Shown: positions 25,952-35,560, counted from the stretch's first letter. The stretch: DNA of 64,000 nucleotides from DAISVY01 sp036826635 (GCA_036826635.1 DAISVY010000003.1:1-64000), one strand, 5' to 3'. A program made the numbers and translations. The notes: generated by a model from the sequence alone, not told the origin.

Positions 25952-28573
25952 ATGTATAGAGTGGCGGTATTAGCTGTGGTTGTATTGTTGTGTGCACCTT
26001 GCTGGGCACAGGATTTTTATGATATTGATGTCATAAATACAATCGAAATCACATTCCAGGAGTCGAATTGGGATCAGATCCTTGATTCCTACTACGCCGC
26101 GGGCAACGACGAACGATTGGTCGGAAGTGCGATAATCAACGGAATTCTCTTCGACAGTGTTGGTATCCGGTACAAGGGTTACAGTTCCTACAACCCCAAC
26201 CAGACCAAAAATCCGTTGAATATCAAACTGGACTATATAATCGACGATCAGAAGTATGATGGTTATGGAACCCTGAAGCTGGCCAACGGTTATCATGACC
26301 CGAGTTTCCTGCGTGATGCTCTTTCTTATGAGATCGCCAGGAAATATATGCCGGCCGGAAAAGCTAACTTCATGAAGGTGACCATAAACGGTACCTATAT
26401 CGGTCTGTATACCAGTGTTCAGGATGTCGATAAATACTTCGCGCGGATGCATGATTACGACGACGAGGGAGCACGGTATAAAGGGATTTTGCCGAACGGC
26501 GCAATGTCGCAGCAACCGCCTATTTGGAACTACCTGGGCTCCGACACGATGGATTACGTGGACTATTTCCAACACGAATCCGATTTGGCGACTGACTGGG
26601 ACGAGTTGCTTAATTTCTTTTACGAGTTCAACAACAATCCGAGTGAGATGGAAGCGGTCCTCAATGTTGACCGACACCTCTGGAAACTGGCCTTTGAAAT
26701 ACTGCTGGTGAATCTGGATGGCCCGGTAAATGTAGGTCAGAACTATTACATATTCCAGGATCATTATGATCGATTCAATCCGATCCTTTGGGATTTGAAT
26801 ATGTGCTTTGGTGGTTTCACCGATCTTCGTTCATCAGGCCAATTGTCAAAAACACAAATGCAGCAATTGAACCCGCTGCTCAATCTGGGCAACAGCAATT
26901 ATCCCATTATAAACAACGTCCTGTCGAATTCGACATACCAGAAAATGTATCTGGCTCACATGAAGACGATGATTGACGAGAATTTCCTGGGTGATAGTCT
27001 CGAATCGAGAGGGCTGGAAATTCAGGCCGTAATTGACGCCGAGGTGCAGGCCGACCCGCATAAATTTTACAGCTATTCTGATTTTGTCAATAATCTCAAC
27101 AGCACGGTTGGTGGCGGAGGACCCGGAGGACCGGGAGGACCCGGTGGAACGGTCGGAATCACTGAACTGATGAACGGTCGGGCTTCGTATCTGGCTGGTC
27201 TGTCTTTCTACACGAGCACTCCTCCGACCGTAGCCGATATATCCTATTCGCCCGGGACGATCTCGGCCGGTTCGACCGTGAACTTCACGGCCGATGTCAG
27301 TAACACCAGCTCGGTGGTGCTCGGGTATCGTCAGAGTGTCTATGCCCCCTTCGAGCGCGTGGAGATGTATGACGACGGCGCTCACAATGACGGGGCTTCG
27401 GGTGATGGTGTGTATGGTGTTTCGATATCTGTCGAAAACGGCGACCTGCAGTACTACGTGTATGCGCAGAACAGCAACGTGGGCGTTTTCTCCCCGGCGC
27501 GGGCGGAGTATGAGTACTACACCGCCCCGGTAACCGGTACCAGCCCGACTACGCTGGCGATCAATGAATTTATGGCGGACAACGACAACATCATCGCCGA
27601 CCAGGACAGTGAGTATGATGACTGGATCGAAATATACAATATGACCGGTAGTGCGATTTCCCTGGGTGGTTACTACCTGAGTGATGATATCACCGATGTT
27701 ACCAAGTGGACCTTCCCCGATACGTCCATACCGGCCGGAGGATTCCTTTTGATCTGGGCCGATGATGACACCGAGCAGGAAGGGCTCCATGCCAATTTCA
27801 AACTTGGTGCCTCCGGGGAAGCCATCCTGTTGACATCGCCGACACTGGAGACTCTCGACGAAATCGAATTCGGCGAGCAGACCACTGATATTTCGTACGG
27901 TCGTTACCCCGACGGGACCGACAACTGGCAGTTCTTCGCCGTGCCTACGCCGGGAGCCAGCAACCAACTCGGTATCAATCAGCCGCCCGTTATCGAGTGG
28001 ACGGATCAANNNNNNNNNNNNNNNNNNNNNNNNNNNNNNNNNNNNNNNNNNNNNNNNNNNNNNNNNNNNNNNNNNNNNNNNNNNNNNNNNNNNNNNNNNN
28101 NNNNNNNNNATGACACCGAGCAGGAAGGGCTCCATGCCAATTTCAAACTTGGTGCTTCCGGTGAAGAAATAGTCTTGTCGTCACCGACTCAGGTAGTCAT
28201 CGACCAGATTACCTTCGGCGAGCAGACCACTGATATTTCGTACGGTCGTTACCCCGACGGGGCCGATAACTGGCAGTTCTTCGCCGTGCCCACACCGGAA
28301 GCTTCCAATGTATCGGGGTCGTCCTGCTGTGTTGGTACGTCGGTTGGTAACATGGATTGCGTACCGGGCATCGTTGATATGGGAGATCTGACAGTCCTGA
28401 TCGATCACCTGTTTATCAGCCTTGATCCGTTGTGCTGTACGGCAGAGGGCGATGTAGACCTGTCCGGCCAACCCGATCCGGAGAGCAACCCGGCCTGTGT
28501 TGACATGGGTGATTTGACGGTGCTGATCGACCATCTGTTCATCAGTCTGGCCCCGTTACCGGCCTGTCCGTAA
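25952..28573 (+). CDS. CotH-kinase-type secreted protein with lamin-tail repeats and dockerin-like module
   Basis: The frame is interrupted by the 100-N gap, so its length (873 codons as assembled) is not real. After a signal peptide, residues 25-400 form a CotH-like domain: GIRYKGYSSY, LKLANGYHDPSFLRDALSYEIA, GTYIGLYTSVQDVDKYF and ILWDLNMCFGGF, with the metal-binding DLN. CotH enzymes are atypical kinases of surface proteins. A glycine-rich linker (GGGGPGGPGGPGG) leads to an Ig-like domain and then a lamin-tail domain (LAINEFMADNDNI...). A second copy of its end (EQEGLHANFKLGASG) follows the gap. The C-terminus is the dockerin-like pair VDMGDLTVLIDHLFISL. Confidence 0.8.
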   Translation: MYRVAVLAVVVLLCAPCWAQDFYDIDVINTIEITFQESNWDQILDSYYAAGNDERLVGSAIINGILFDSVGIRYKGYSSYNPNQTKNPLNIKLDYIIDDQKYDGYGTLKLANGYHDPSFLRDALSYEIARKYMPAGKANFMKVTINGTYIGLYTSVQDVDKYFARMHDYDDEGARYKGILPNGAMSQQPPIWNYLGSDTMDYVDYFQHESDLATDWDELLNFFYEFNNNPSEMEAVLNVDRHLWKLAFEILLVNLDGPVNVGQNYYIFQDHYDRFNPILWDLNMCFGGFTDLRSSGQLSKTQMQQLNPLLNLGNSNYPIINNVLSNSTYQKMYLAHMKTMIDENFLGDSLESRGLEIQAVIDAEVQADPHKFYSYSDFVNNLNSTVGGGGPGGPGGPGGTVGITELMNGRASYLAGLSFYTSTPPTVADISYSPGTISAGSTVNFTADVSNTSSVVLGYRQSVYAPFERVEMYDDGAHNDGASGDGVYGVSISVENGDLQYYVYAQNSNVGVFSPARAEYEYYTAPVTGTSPTTLAINEFMADNDNIIADQDSEYDDWIEIYNMTGSAISLGGYYLSDDITDVTKWTFPDTSIPAGGFLLIWADDDTEQEGLHANFKLGASGEAILLTSPTLETLDEIEFGEQTTDISYGRYPDGTDNWQFFAVPTPGASNQLGINQPPVIEWTDQXXXXXXXXXXXXXXXXXXXXXXXXXXXXXXXXXXDTEQEGLHANFKLGASGEEIVLSSPTQVVIDQITFGEQTTDISYGRYPDGADNWQFFAVPTPEASNVSGSSCCVGTSVGNMDCVPGIVDMGDLTVLIDHLFISLDPLCCTAEGDVDLSGQPDPESNPACVDMGDLTVLIDHLFISLAPLPACP
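28010..28109. other. Assembly gap (100 N)
   Basis: Exactly 100 N sit inside the CotH/lamin-tail gene, between two near-identical lamin-tail segments. The length is probably a placeholder (see findings). Confidence 0.99.
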
Positions 28574-28641
28574 GGGGCGACCGGTATTCTCAAGGAGCGG
28601 AACACGAGCGCGTGCAGAGATAGAACCGTTGTACAATCGCC

Positions 28642-28669
28642 TTGACCGGTTGGCAGGAATGGGTATATT
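28642..28669 (+). promoter_or_regulatory. Candidate sigma-70 promoter of the sensor kinase/activator operon
   Basis: TTGACC, a 16-bp spacer and TATATT are seen. The predicted start is near 28676, about 34 nt before the kinase ATG. Confidence 0.6.
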
Positions 28670-28709
28670 ACGTCCGAAATCGCCCGTTCTATTCTGTTGA
28701 AATGCGTCA

Positions 28710-31280
28710 ATGCGTTCTCTGTATGTCACAGTCATCTTGTTAGCTCTGTGTCCGGTCCTGCACGTGTGGGCGGGCGACGTTCTGACGTACGATATTGACC
28801 TGTCGCGCCCGTCGGATCAGTTGCCGTATGAGCTCTTAACGCTTCGTTCCGTGGGGCCGGCTTGGCGGGCCGGCGACTTCGCGTGGCGCAATGTGACCGA
28901 CTTGGACGGCGATGGGAGCGATGAATTTGTTTATGCTCTCGACGGTATCGGCCCGGACTCAAGCACATACAGCGCGCTGGTTTGTTGCACGAACCCGCTC
29001 AATCCGGAGGCGCTTTTTCAGTATAACGGCCCCTATGCTATGCGTCGTATCGAGAAGGCGTTCTTGATCGATGTTTTGGAAGATGACCGCGATGAAATCG
29101 CCTTTACGCGCATTTCCGGTGACACCGTTCTGATCGAAATCGTCATATTCGGCAACGAGTATAACTACAGTACCGAATGTGTACCCGTGCAAGTAGTGGA
29201 TCCGAAGGCGGTCGCCGACGGGTGGCACGATCTGTTGGTTACACCGCTGGCTGGCGTTGATCTGAACGGTGACGGTGTGCGCGATATCCTTTTCTCTCGC
29301 AGTGCGAAACCCGATTCAGCCCTTCAACGAGGTGTCGTAGCTTATGATGTGATGAACGACCGCGAGCTGTGGTATTTCCCTACGGCCGATATTGTGCTCG
29401 AGAACCGGTTGGCTGTGATCAGGCCCAATGACAGCACCGTCTTCTTCGTGTGCGCCATAGCGTCGACCGCCAACCGCTATGTTTCAAACGGCATGGATTC
29501 TCAACACTCGTACCTGGTGGCCATCGACCAACGTGGACACGAGATGTGGCGTCGTGTCACCGGCGAAGACTACCACTACCCTGTAATGGTTTGCGGGTGT
29601 GGACCTGTCGACGGCCAAGCAAGAATCTACGTCACCTTGGATGATCGGTGCGGTATTGACGGGTCGGGCGCCAGGCTCATAGCTGTCGATCCGCTGACCG
29701 GGGAAGTGGTCGCGTCAGCGGGCGACAGTACCCGCGACTGGGTTTCTATGGCAGTTATGCAAAACCCCGACAGTAGTACACAGTCTATCCTGGCTACATA
29801 TTCGGAAGACGATAAACTGGGCCTGGTGCGGTTCAACCTCGATCTTGAGCCGGAAATGTATTGTAGAGGCGACATTCTCAGCGTTCTGGCGGTCGAGGAT
29901 CTGATCGGGGACAGTGCACCAGAGATAGTGATCGGTGCAACCAACCAGAGAATGGCGGTATTGGATTCGGAATTGCGGCTGCTGGCGTGTGCTGCGCTGT
30001 CAGGTCACGTGAATCTGTACCATGATCAGCAGTTGAAGGGTCTGTTTGTTCACCGAGATCAGCACGGCTGGGAACTCGCGATGCTGGTTAAAAGAGATCT
30101 GATACCGCTGTTATGGGCCCGTTATAAGTGGTGGATGGTGATCCTCTTTGCCGCGGTTCTCGTCTTCTTGGTCTTCCGTTTGAGCCGCTGGATTGCCCGG
30201 CTGTACTTATCTTCGCAAGGTTTGCCCAGCCTTGACAGGATAGCGGCAGGGGTGATTGTTCTAAATCGTAAGGGCAAGATTGTCTTCGCCAACAGCAGCC
30301 CCGTCGTCACGACGTTGTTCCCGGAGGGCCTGAAGAACTGGCAGGAGTACCACGCTAGCCCGCTGGCACGCTACCGTGCGATCGTTGAAGCCCTTGATGA
30401 GGCGTATGCCAAACCACACCTGCCGGTCAATACTCAGTTTGTCCATTCGGACGACGGCCGCACGATGACGGTGGCAGTGGCGGTGTATCCAAGGGTCGAC
30501 TCGCACAACTCGTTCTTGGGCAAAATCCTGGTGTTCGAGGACATAACGGCCGAACTGTCATGGCAGCGCAAGGTCGTTCTCGGGGAAACGGCTCAGCGGT
30601 GGTTGCATAAGCTCAAGGGCAGTATGGCAACGGCCCATATCTACCTTGACAATATCCGTGAGGACGAACGGTTGGGGACAGAGATCACGGACAACCGGAT
30701 CTTGAAGCAGTACCTTTTAGAAGTCGACCGGCAGGTGGAGCAAGCGGCTGATACGGCTGGCAAGATTCTCCGTTTCGTGCGTATAAGTCAACCCAATCGG
30801 AGCAAGCACGATCTTAACACCATTATTGATACTGCCATCGCACCGTACCGTGATGCCCGGCATTCGGGCATCAATGTCGTAAACGAGCGACAGCCCGATC
30901 TTCCCCTGATCAGTGTGGACGGGGATCAGATGATGGAGGTATTGGATAACCTCTTGTCCAACGCGGTGAAAGCGGTAGGGAAAAAGGGCGAGGTCGTTGT
31001 CCGGTCGCGCCTGGCAGGCGATTTGCTTAACAGGGAGCAGACGAAGTACGTAGAAGTCGAGGTGTGCGATACCGGTTGCGGCATTGCCCCGGATGATTTG
31101 GAGCAAGTATTCAGGCCGGGTTTCAGCAGGTCGCAGCACGGCACCGGTGTCGGCCTGTCGCTGGTCAAAGAGATAGTAGAGAATCATAACGGGCAGGTTC
31201 TGGTCGAAAGCGAAGTGGGAAAAGGCAGTTGCTTCCTGGTGCGGCTCCCCCTTGAGGACGGTGAAAGTGGAAAACGGTAG
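28710..31280 (+). CDS. Sensor histidine kinase with periplasmic propeller-like sensor and PAS domain
   Basis: The 856-residue protein has a signal peptide (residues 1-21) and a periplasmic part to about residue 470. That part contains calcium-loop FG-GAP-like motifs (DLDGDGSDEFVYALDG, DLNGDGVRDILFSR), suggesting a β-propeller. A membrane segment starts near W474. A PAS domain follows (GVIVLNRKGKIVFANSSP), then a kinase core with H633 in QRWLHKLKGSMATAHIY, an N box (DNLLSNAVKAV), DTGCGIAPDD and HGTGVGLSLVKEIVENHNG. Its last 29 bp overlap the activator gene, so the two form an operon. It should phosphorylate that activator, which is inference from coupling. Confidence 0.92.
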   Translation: MRSLYVTVILLALCPVLHVWAGDVLTYDIDLSRPSDQLPYELLTLRSVGPAWRAGDFAWRNVTDLDGDGSDEFVYALDGIGPDSSTYSALVCCTNPLNPEALFQYNGPYAMRRIEKAFLIDVLEDDRDEIAFTRISGDTVLIEIVIFGNEYNYSTECVPVQVVDPKAVADGWHDLLVTPLAGVDLNGDGVRDILFSRSAKPDSALQRGVVAYDVMNDRELWYFPTADIVLENRLAVIRPNDSTVFFVCAIASTANRYVSNGMDSQHSYLVAIDQRGHEMWRRVTGEDYHYPVMVCGCGPVDGQARIYVTLDDRCGIDGSGARLIAVDPLTGEVVASAGDSTRDWVSMAVMQNPDSSTQSILATYSEDDKLGLVRFNLDLEPEMYCRGDILSVLAVEDLIGDSAPEIVIGATNQRMAVLDSELRLLACAALSGHVNLYHDQQLKGLFVHRDQHGWELAMLVKRDLIPLLWARYKWWMVILFAAVLVFLVFRLSRWIARLYLSSQGLPSLDRIAAGVIVLNRKGKIVFANSSPVVTTLFPEGLKNWQEYHASPLARYRAIVEALDEAYAKPHLPVNTQFVHSDDGRTMTVAVAVYPRVDSHNSFLGKILVFEDITAELSWQRKVVLGETAQRWLHKLKGSMATAHIYLDNIREDERLGTEITDNRILKQYLLEVDRQVEQAADTAGKILRFVRISQPNRSKHDLNTIIDTAIAPYRDARHSGINVVNERQPDLPLISVDGDQMMEVLDNLLSNAVKAVGKKGEVVVRSRLAGDLLNREQTKYVEVEVCDTGCGIAPDDLEQVFRPGFSRSQHGTGVGLSLVKEIVENHNGQVLVESEVGKGSCFLVRLPLEDGESGKR

Positions 31281-32643
31281 AGACAGTAAATCTTCCCTGG
31301 TGCTGATTGCGGACGATGATTCGTCGTTTCTTGCCGCGTTTGGGCAGATGCTTGAGATGCGCGGGCTGAAAACCGTTCCGGTTGGAACCCATTCGGAGGT
31401 TTTGCAACAGGTCGGCGAACAGCAATTCGATCTGATGACACTTGATCTGGATTGGGAAAACGAGACCGGTAACGGTCTCGATGTTCTCAGGCAGGTGCAA
31501 CAGGTCGATCCGCTTCTGCCGGTCGTTATAATCACCGGGCACGGGTCGATTCCAACGGCGGTCGAGGCTACCCGCATGGGCGCCTTTGACTATATCGAAA
31601 AGATGCAGGACAGGGAAAAGACTCTCCTGACCATCAAGAACGCCATTGAAGTGGGACGGCTCAAGCGCGAGAATCGGAGTTTTCTTAACGAGATACGCAA
31701 GAAGTATGAGATTATCGGCAACAGTGCAGTTATGAAAACGGTCCGTGACCACATTGCCAAGGCCGGTCCGACCGACAGCGTGGTTCTGATAAGCGGGGAG
31801 AGCGGCACCGGCAAGGAACTGGTGGCCCGACAGATACACTATCACAGCAATCGTCGGGAGAAAACTTTCGTCTCCGTGGACAGTGGCACTCTGGCCGATA
31901 CGCTGGCCGAAAGCGAACTGTTCGGCCACCGCAAGGGGGCGTTCACGGGGGCAGTGCAGGATCGCAAAGGGCTGTTCGAGGAGGCCGAGGGAGGCACGCT
32001 GTTCCTGGACGAGATTACCAACGCTTCGCTGTCTCTTCAGGCCCGGCTACTTCACGTGATTCAGGAGAGAGAATTCCGTCGGGTCGGTGATAACAGTGTA
32101 CGCCGGTGCGACGTGCGCATAATAGCCGCCAGCAATCAGGATTTACCTAAGTTGATAGGCGAAAATGCCTTTCGCGAGGATCTCTTCTACCGGCTGAAGG
32201 TCATCGAGATTGTCCTGCCGCCGCTGCGCCGGCGGGCCGAGGATATCCCGCTGCTGGTGGAGCGTTTTCTCAAAGTGAAATCGCAGCAGTGTGGAAGCCG
32301 GCCCAAGCGTCTGACACCCGAAGCGGTCAACATGCTGGTCGACTATGATTGGCCCGGTAACGTGCGCGAGTTGGAGAATACCATTGAGCGCATCGTTATC
32401 CTGTCGGAGTCGGAGATTGTCGGCCCGGATGAAATGAAGTCGATCCTCGGCAGCATATGGCTGCAAGATGATACGCCGCTCAGATCGCTCAACGATATGA
32501 CGCGGGAGTTCCGCCGCGACTGCATTATCAAGGCTATCAATCTTGCGCAAGGCAAGGTGGCCCGGGCTGCTCAGATTCTTCAAATAGACCGCACTCATCT
32601 TTATAAGCTCATCAACGAGTACGAACTCAAAGACATCCAGTAA
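31252..32643 (+). CDS. NtrC-family sigma-54-dependent response regulator
   Basis: The longest frame gives 463 residues from a TTG; a GTG at 31261 is the likelier start. The receiver domain has LVLIADDDSS and a phosphoacceptor in LMTLDLDWEN (Asp65 or Asp67). The AAA+ domain has Walker A GESGTGKELVA, the sigma-54 contact loop RKGAFTGAV, GGTLFLDEI as Walker B, and an FREDLFYRLKV region. The C-terminal Fis-type helix-turn-helix is AARAAQILQIDRTHLYKLI-like. It is translationally coupled to the kinase. Two sigma-54 promoters with matching palindromes lie within 3 kb downstream and are its likely targets. Confidence 0.95.
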   Translation: MRTVKVENGRDSKSSLVLIADDDSSFLAAFGQMLEMRGLKTVPVGTHSEVLQQVGEQQFDLMTLDLDWENETGNGLDVLRQVQQVDPLLPVVIITGHGSIPTAVEATRMGAFDYIEKMQDREKTLLTIKNAIEVGRLKRENRSFLNEIRKKYEIIGNSAVMKTVRDHIAKAGPTDSVVLISGESGTGKELVARQIHYHSNRREKTFVSVDSGTLADTLAESELFGHRKGAFTGAVQDRKGLFEEAEGGTLFLDEITNASLSLQARLLHVIQEREFRRVGDNSVRRCDVRIIAASNQDLPKLIGENAFREDLFYRLKVIEIVLPPLRRRAEDIPLLVERFLKVKSQQCGSRPKRLTPEAVNMLVDYDWPGNVRELENTIERIVILSESEIVGPDEMKSILGSIWLQDDTPLRSLNDMTREFRRDCIIKAINLAQGKVARAAQILQIDRTHLYKLINEYELKDIQ

Positions 32644-32664
32644 GGGGACAGTGCCAGGAGAATC

Positions 32665-32682
32665 TGTCGCATGCGTGCGACA
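32665..32682 (+). promoter_or_regulatory. Candidate upstream activator site 1 (perfect palindrome)
   Basis: TGTCGCATGCGTGCGACA is a perfect inverted repeat (7-bp arms, 4-bp centre). It lies about 126 bp upstream of the -24 GG and is a plausible binding site for the activator encoded just upstream. Confidence 0.65.
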
Positions 32683-32697
32683 AACCTGCTTGTACTC

Positions 32698-32715
32698 TGT
32701 CGTTAAACGGCAACA
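32698..32715 (+). promoter_or_regulatory. Candidate upstream activator site 2
   Basis: TGTCGTTAAACGGCAACA is a degenerate copy of the TGTnGC-N6-GCnACA pattern. Its centre is 33 bp from that of site 1, about three helical turns. Confidence 0.55.
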
Positions 32716-32796
32716 CCGTCAGGTGCCTGCCCGTCACTCGTTTCGCTAACATGTTGTCAGTGACTTGCTTGGAGGAGTAGCCCGGCTCCTTTCTCA

Positions 32797-32813
32797 TTGG
32801 CACGTCACTTGCA
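32797..32813 (+). promoter_or_regulatory. Sigma-54 promoter (-24/-12)
   Basis: TTGGCACGTCACTTGCA matches the sigma-54 consensus TGGCACG-N4-TTGCA fully. It lies about 135 bp before the PQQ-propeller gene and directly after the gene for a sigma-54 activator. The remaining bases of the gap 32644-32946 hold no gene. Confidence 0.88.
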
Positions 32814-32946
32814 GTGTGACGGTGTGTCGAAAATGGAAAACAGCATGTCACGTGGCCTACAGTAGAAACTCAAACATGATGAACGTGATATCGGCTGCAG
32901 TAGCTTCTCGCGGTTACTAAGGCCGAAACAAGGGAGGAAAAAAGCG

Positions 32947-34512
32947 ATGCTGAGAAAACTGAGCCAAATCGTCATTATCGGTATTCTGGTACTGTCGGCT
33001 CAAACGACGCTCCCGAGAGAGCTGGACTATGTTACGGCTGACTTGAGGAACGAAGTCGACGATGTGATTTTCCCAGGTGAGAATATTGCCGTGTGTGTTG
33101 ATTATGCCGGTAAAGTCAATTTGACGGCCAAGCTTCAGGCTTTCGCCGTGCCCGGATTCGAGGAACTCTGGTACCGTGAAATTTCGTTGGGAAAAACCCA
33201 CCACCAGTGGATATGCAGTATCTGGATTGACACGGTCGCTAACCGCCTGTATGTCGGTAATGGACCCTTATGCGCCGTGGATATCCGGACCGGCGACGTG
33301 CTCTGGACCATCGAGTACAAAGATGTGGGCATTGTCCAGGAGGTCATCCCTTCCGGGAACCACATCGTTGTAATGGGTACGGAGAAACGGGGAGAGAAAG
33401 GTATCACCAAGGACTTCAATGTGATGGTTTACGAGACGATTAAGAACCACCTGAACCATCCCAAGCTGCTGTGTCTGGACAAGGAAACCGGTGAAATCAG
33501 CTGGCAATTCGAGTACGAACCGCTGAAGGCGTTTGATTTGAGTTCACAGGTTATAAGCGATGACGCTTCGACTTTCGAGAAGACTTCCGTTTATCTCAAG
33601 GGAAAGTACATATACTGCCTGAACGCCGTTGATGGCTCCTTGCGCTGGAAGAGCGAAGACAAGACGCAAGGCCTGCTTTGCCTCAATGGCGATGTTCTCT
33701 ATGCGACCCTGGACAAGCGTCCGGTCGCTATCAACGCCGCAGACGGCACTGTACGGTGGATGAGTGAGGAGAAGATAGGTGAACACACCATCATGTGCCC
33801 CGTTCAGCAAGAACCGGGTCTGCTGGCATTTCAACCGGGAGAGGAAAAAGACGGAGCCTTAATCGGGAAGTACAAGATGTATGCCCTCTCGGCGACCGAT
33901 GGTGCTGTGCGGTGGAAATTCGACAAGGGGGAGAACCTCATCCAAATGCACGGTAACGATACCACAGTTCTGTTTATGGATGAGAAGAAGTGCTGGCTGG
34001 TCAACTTGGTGAACGGCGAAGTTCTCATGGAATCGAAAACGGAGAAAAACTACTGCCACGGGATATTGCTGATGGAACAAGATGGGCGGCTTACTTTGGG
34101 CAAGAAGGGAATTAAGCGATGGAGGAGCAATCTCAAAGGCAACAGCAAAGAACTAACGTGGGAATACGAAGCTGAGCAGGCCAGGCACGGCGGCGGCTTT
34201 TTGAGTGCCGTATTTGACGGTTTGATGAAAGTTGTGACGGGCGAAGTGTTTTTAGCTTCTGTCGGCATCAGCGAAAAAGCTGCCTACCGAAAGGGCACGT
34301 TTACATCCACCGACTACGGAACAATAGGATATAAGGATACAATAATCGTCTTCCCGACACACGACAAGGGTATTCAGGCCATTTCTGTCGCCGACGGTTC
34401 CACCCTGTGGCAGGTCGACATCAAGAACGACCCGTTTCCTTACTACTCTCCGTCGCTTGACTATATGCTGGTGCCGATGAAGAAGCAAATCCACTTCGTT
34501 AATGTGCCCTGA
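32947..34512 (+). CDS. Secreted PQQ-type β-propeller repeat protein
   Basis: The 521-residue protein has a short signal peptide (LSQIVIIGILVLSAQ). The rest shows repeated propeller blades with the W-motif ending: NRLYVGNGPLCAVDIRTGDVLWTIEY, KLLCLDKETGEISWQFEY, KYIYCLNAVDGSLRWKSED, PVAINAADGTVRWMSEE, YALSATDGAVRWKFDKG and IQAISVADGSTLWQVD. Such proteins may bind ligands or act as scaffolds, and without enzyme motifs a dehydrogenase role is not supported. A sigma-54 promoter with two activator sites precedes it. The lipoprotein gene 70 bp downstream is probably co-transcribed. Confidence 0.85.
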   Translation: MLRKLSQIVIIGILVLSAQTTLPRELDYVTADLRNEVDDVIFPGENIAVCVDYAGKVNLTAKLQAFAVPGFEELWYREISLGKTHHQWICSIWIDTVANRLYVGNGPLCAVDIRTGDVLWTIEYKDVGIVQEVIPSGNHIVVMGTEKRGEKGITKDFNVMVYETIKNHLNHPKLLCLDKETGEISWQFEYEPLKAFDLSSQVISDDASTFEKTSVYLKGKYIYCLNAVDGSLRWKSEDKTQGLLCLNGDVLYATLDKRPVAINAADGTVRWMSEEKIGEHTIMCPVQQEPGLLAFQPGEEKDGALIGKYKMYALSATDGAVRWKFDKGENLIQMHGNDTTVLFMDEKKCWLVNLVNGEVLMESKTEKNYCHGILLMEQDGRLTLGKKGIKRWRSNLKGNSKELTWEYEAEQARHGGGFLSAVFDGLMKVVTGEVFLASVGISEKAAYRKGTFTSTDYGTIGYKDTIIVFPTHDKGIQAISVADGSTLWQVDIKNDPFPYYSPSLDYMLVPMKKQIHFVNVP

Positions 34513-34581
34513 GGGGTTCGGCATTGACGCGATAACGTCTATCGAGAAAAGAGACTATAGATTGGAAGGGAGGTAAACACA

Positions 34582-35322
34582 ATGAAAACAAGGCACATAT
34601 CAAGGACTGTTCACATGGTGCTCTCAACCGTCTTACTGCTGGCCGTCGCGGCTGCTCTGACACCTTTGATCGGCTGTAGTGACTCAAGCGATTCCGGATC
34701 TCCTACGGGTTCCGGACCAGCTCCGGTTTTCGCCATCAAAGACTATTTCATCTTGCAGGCAAACACGGCGATGACTCGTTGTGAGTTCAACTACAATGAA
34801 CCTGGTCAGGAGGCTTTTTGCTGGGTCGATTCGGTCGGTCGACAGATTGAGTGCGGCGGGCTTGACGCGTTCGAAGTATTCAGAATAGTAGAGCAGACCG
34901 GCGGCTCGTGGACGGCTCGCATGTGGGCGTTCTATCGCAACGACTCACTTTTCTTCGCCGACTCGCTGCAGGCCGACAGTACATTCCGCTATGTCTATCT
35001 TGTCATGCCTGCTCAGGTGACGGCCGGGAAAAGCTATTCGATTTCTAATTTCTACATAGACTTCGGGCCGGAGAACAAGGCTTGTGATATGGCACCACCT
35101 GTGCTCTATCCGATTACGGTCCTCGGGCTTGAAGACCTGGTCACTACGAATGGCACTCTATACCGGGATTGCATCAAGTACAGCCTGGTGAACGTGCCGG
35201 GGGATACGCTATACTGGGTATTGCACCCTTCAGTCGGGTTGGCCAAAGCGTATTCGACCGTGACAAACGAGGGAGTGGAAACCACCGATATCCGCCACCA
35301 CAGCGATGGGAGTATGCTCTAA
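34582..35322 (+). CDS. Lipoprotein of unknown function
   Basis: The 246-residue protein starts with a long signal peptide and a good lipobox (LIGC, Cys near residue 32). A Ser/Gly/Pro-rich linker (SDSSDSGSPTGSGPAP) follows. The remaining 190 residues appear β-rich with no family I recognise. GGGAGG precedes the ATG. It lies 70 bp after the propeller gene with no promoter between them and is followed by a terminator, so it closes the first sigma-54 transcript. Confidence 0.75.
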   Translation: MKTRHISRTVHMVLSTVLLLAVAAALTPLIGCSDSSDSGSPTGSGPAPVFAIKDYFILQANTAMTRCEFNYNEPGQEAFCWVDSVGRQIECGGLDAFEVFRIVEQTGGSWTARMWAFYRNDSLFFADSLQADSTFRYVYLVMPAQVTAGKSYSISNFYIDFGPENKACDMAPPVLYPITVLGLEDLVTTNGTLYRDCIKYSLVNVPGDTLYWVLHPSVGLAKAYSTVTNEGVETTDIRHHSDGSML

Positions 35323-35369
35323 ACAGTAGTTGCCCGAGATCACTTTCATTTAGAGATTATAGCATGAGG

Positions 35370-35402
35370 GCGGCACCGAATCCTGGTGCCGCTCTTTTTT
35401 CT
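35370..35402 (+). terminator. Rho-independent terminator
   Basis: A perfect 8-bp stem (GCGGCACC/GGTGCCGC) with a 7-nt loop is followed by TCTTTTTTCTT. It ends the propeller-lipoprotein transcript. Confidence 0.92.
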
Positions 35403-35436
35403 TCGGGTTTCTTTCTCTGTGCGATCATACCCAGGT

Positions 35437-35454
35437 TGTGGCGACCGTACGACG
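35437..35454 (+). promoter_or_regulatory. Candidate upstream activator site (weak, distal)
   Basis: TGTGGCGACCGTACGACG is a poor but positioned match to TGTnGC-N6-GCnACA. Its centre lies 33 bp upstream of the centre of the perfect site at 35470, the same spacing as at the first sigma-54 promoter. Confidence 0.35.
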
Positions 35455-35469
35455 TAGTGTTGCCTTGTC

Positions 35470-35487
35470 TGTTGCCTGAAGGCAACA
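35470..35487 (+). promoter_or_regulatory. Candidate upstream activator site (perfect palindrome)
   Basis: TGTTGCCTGAAGGCAACA is a perfect inverted repeat with the same 18-bp layout as the site at 32665. An extra half-site TGTTGCC lies at 35458-35464. It is about 84 bp upstream of the -24 GG. Confidence 0.65.
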
Positions 35488-35560
35488 AGCAGAGCGGTAG
35501 CTTCGGTGTTTACATTCGTAAGCTATTGCAATGCGAATGGTTCTGAATGTCTGATCGGCC

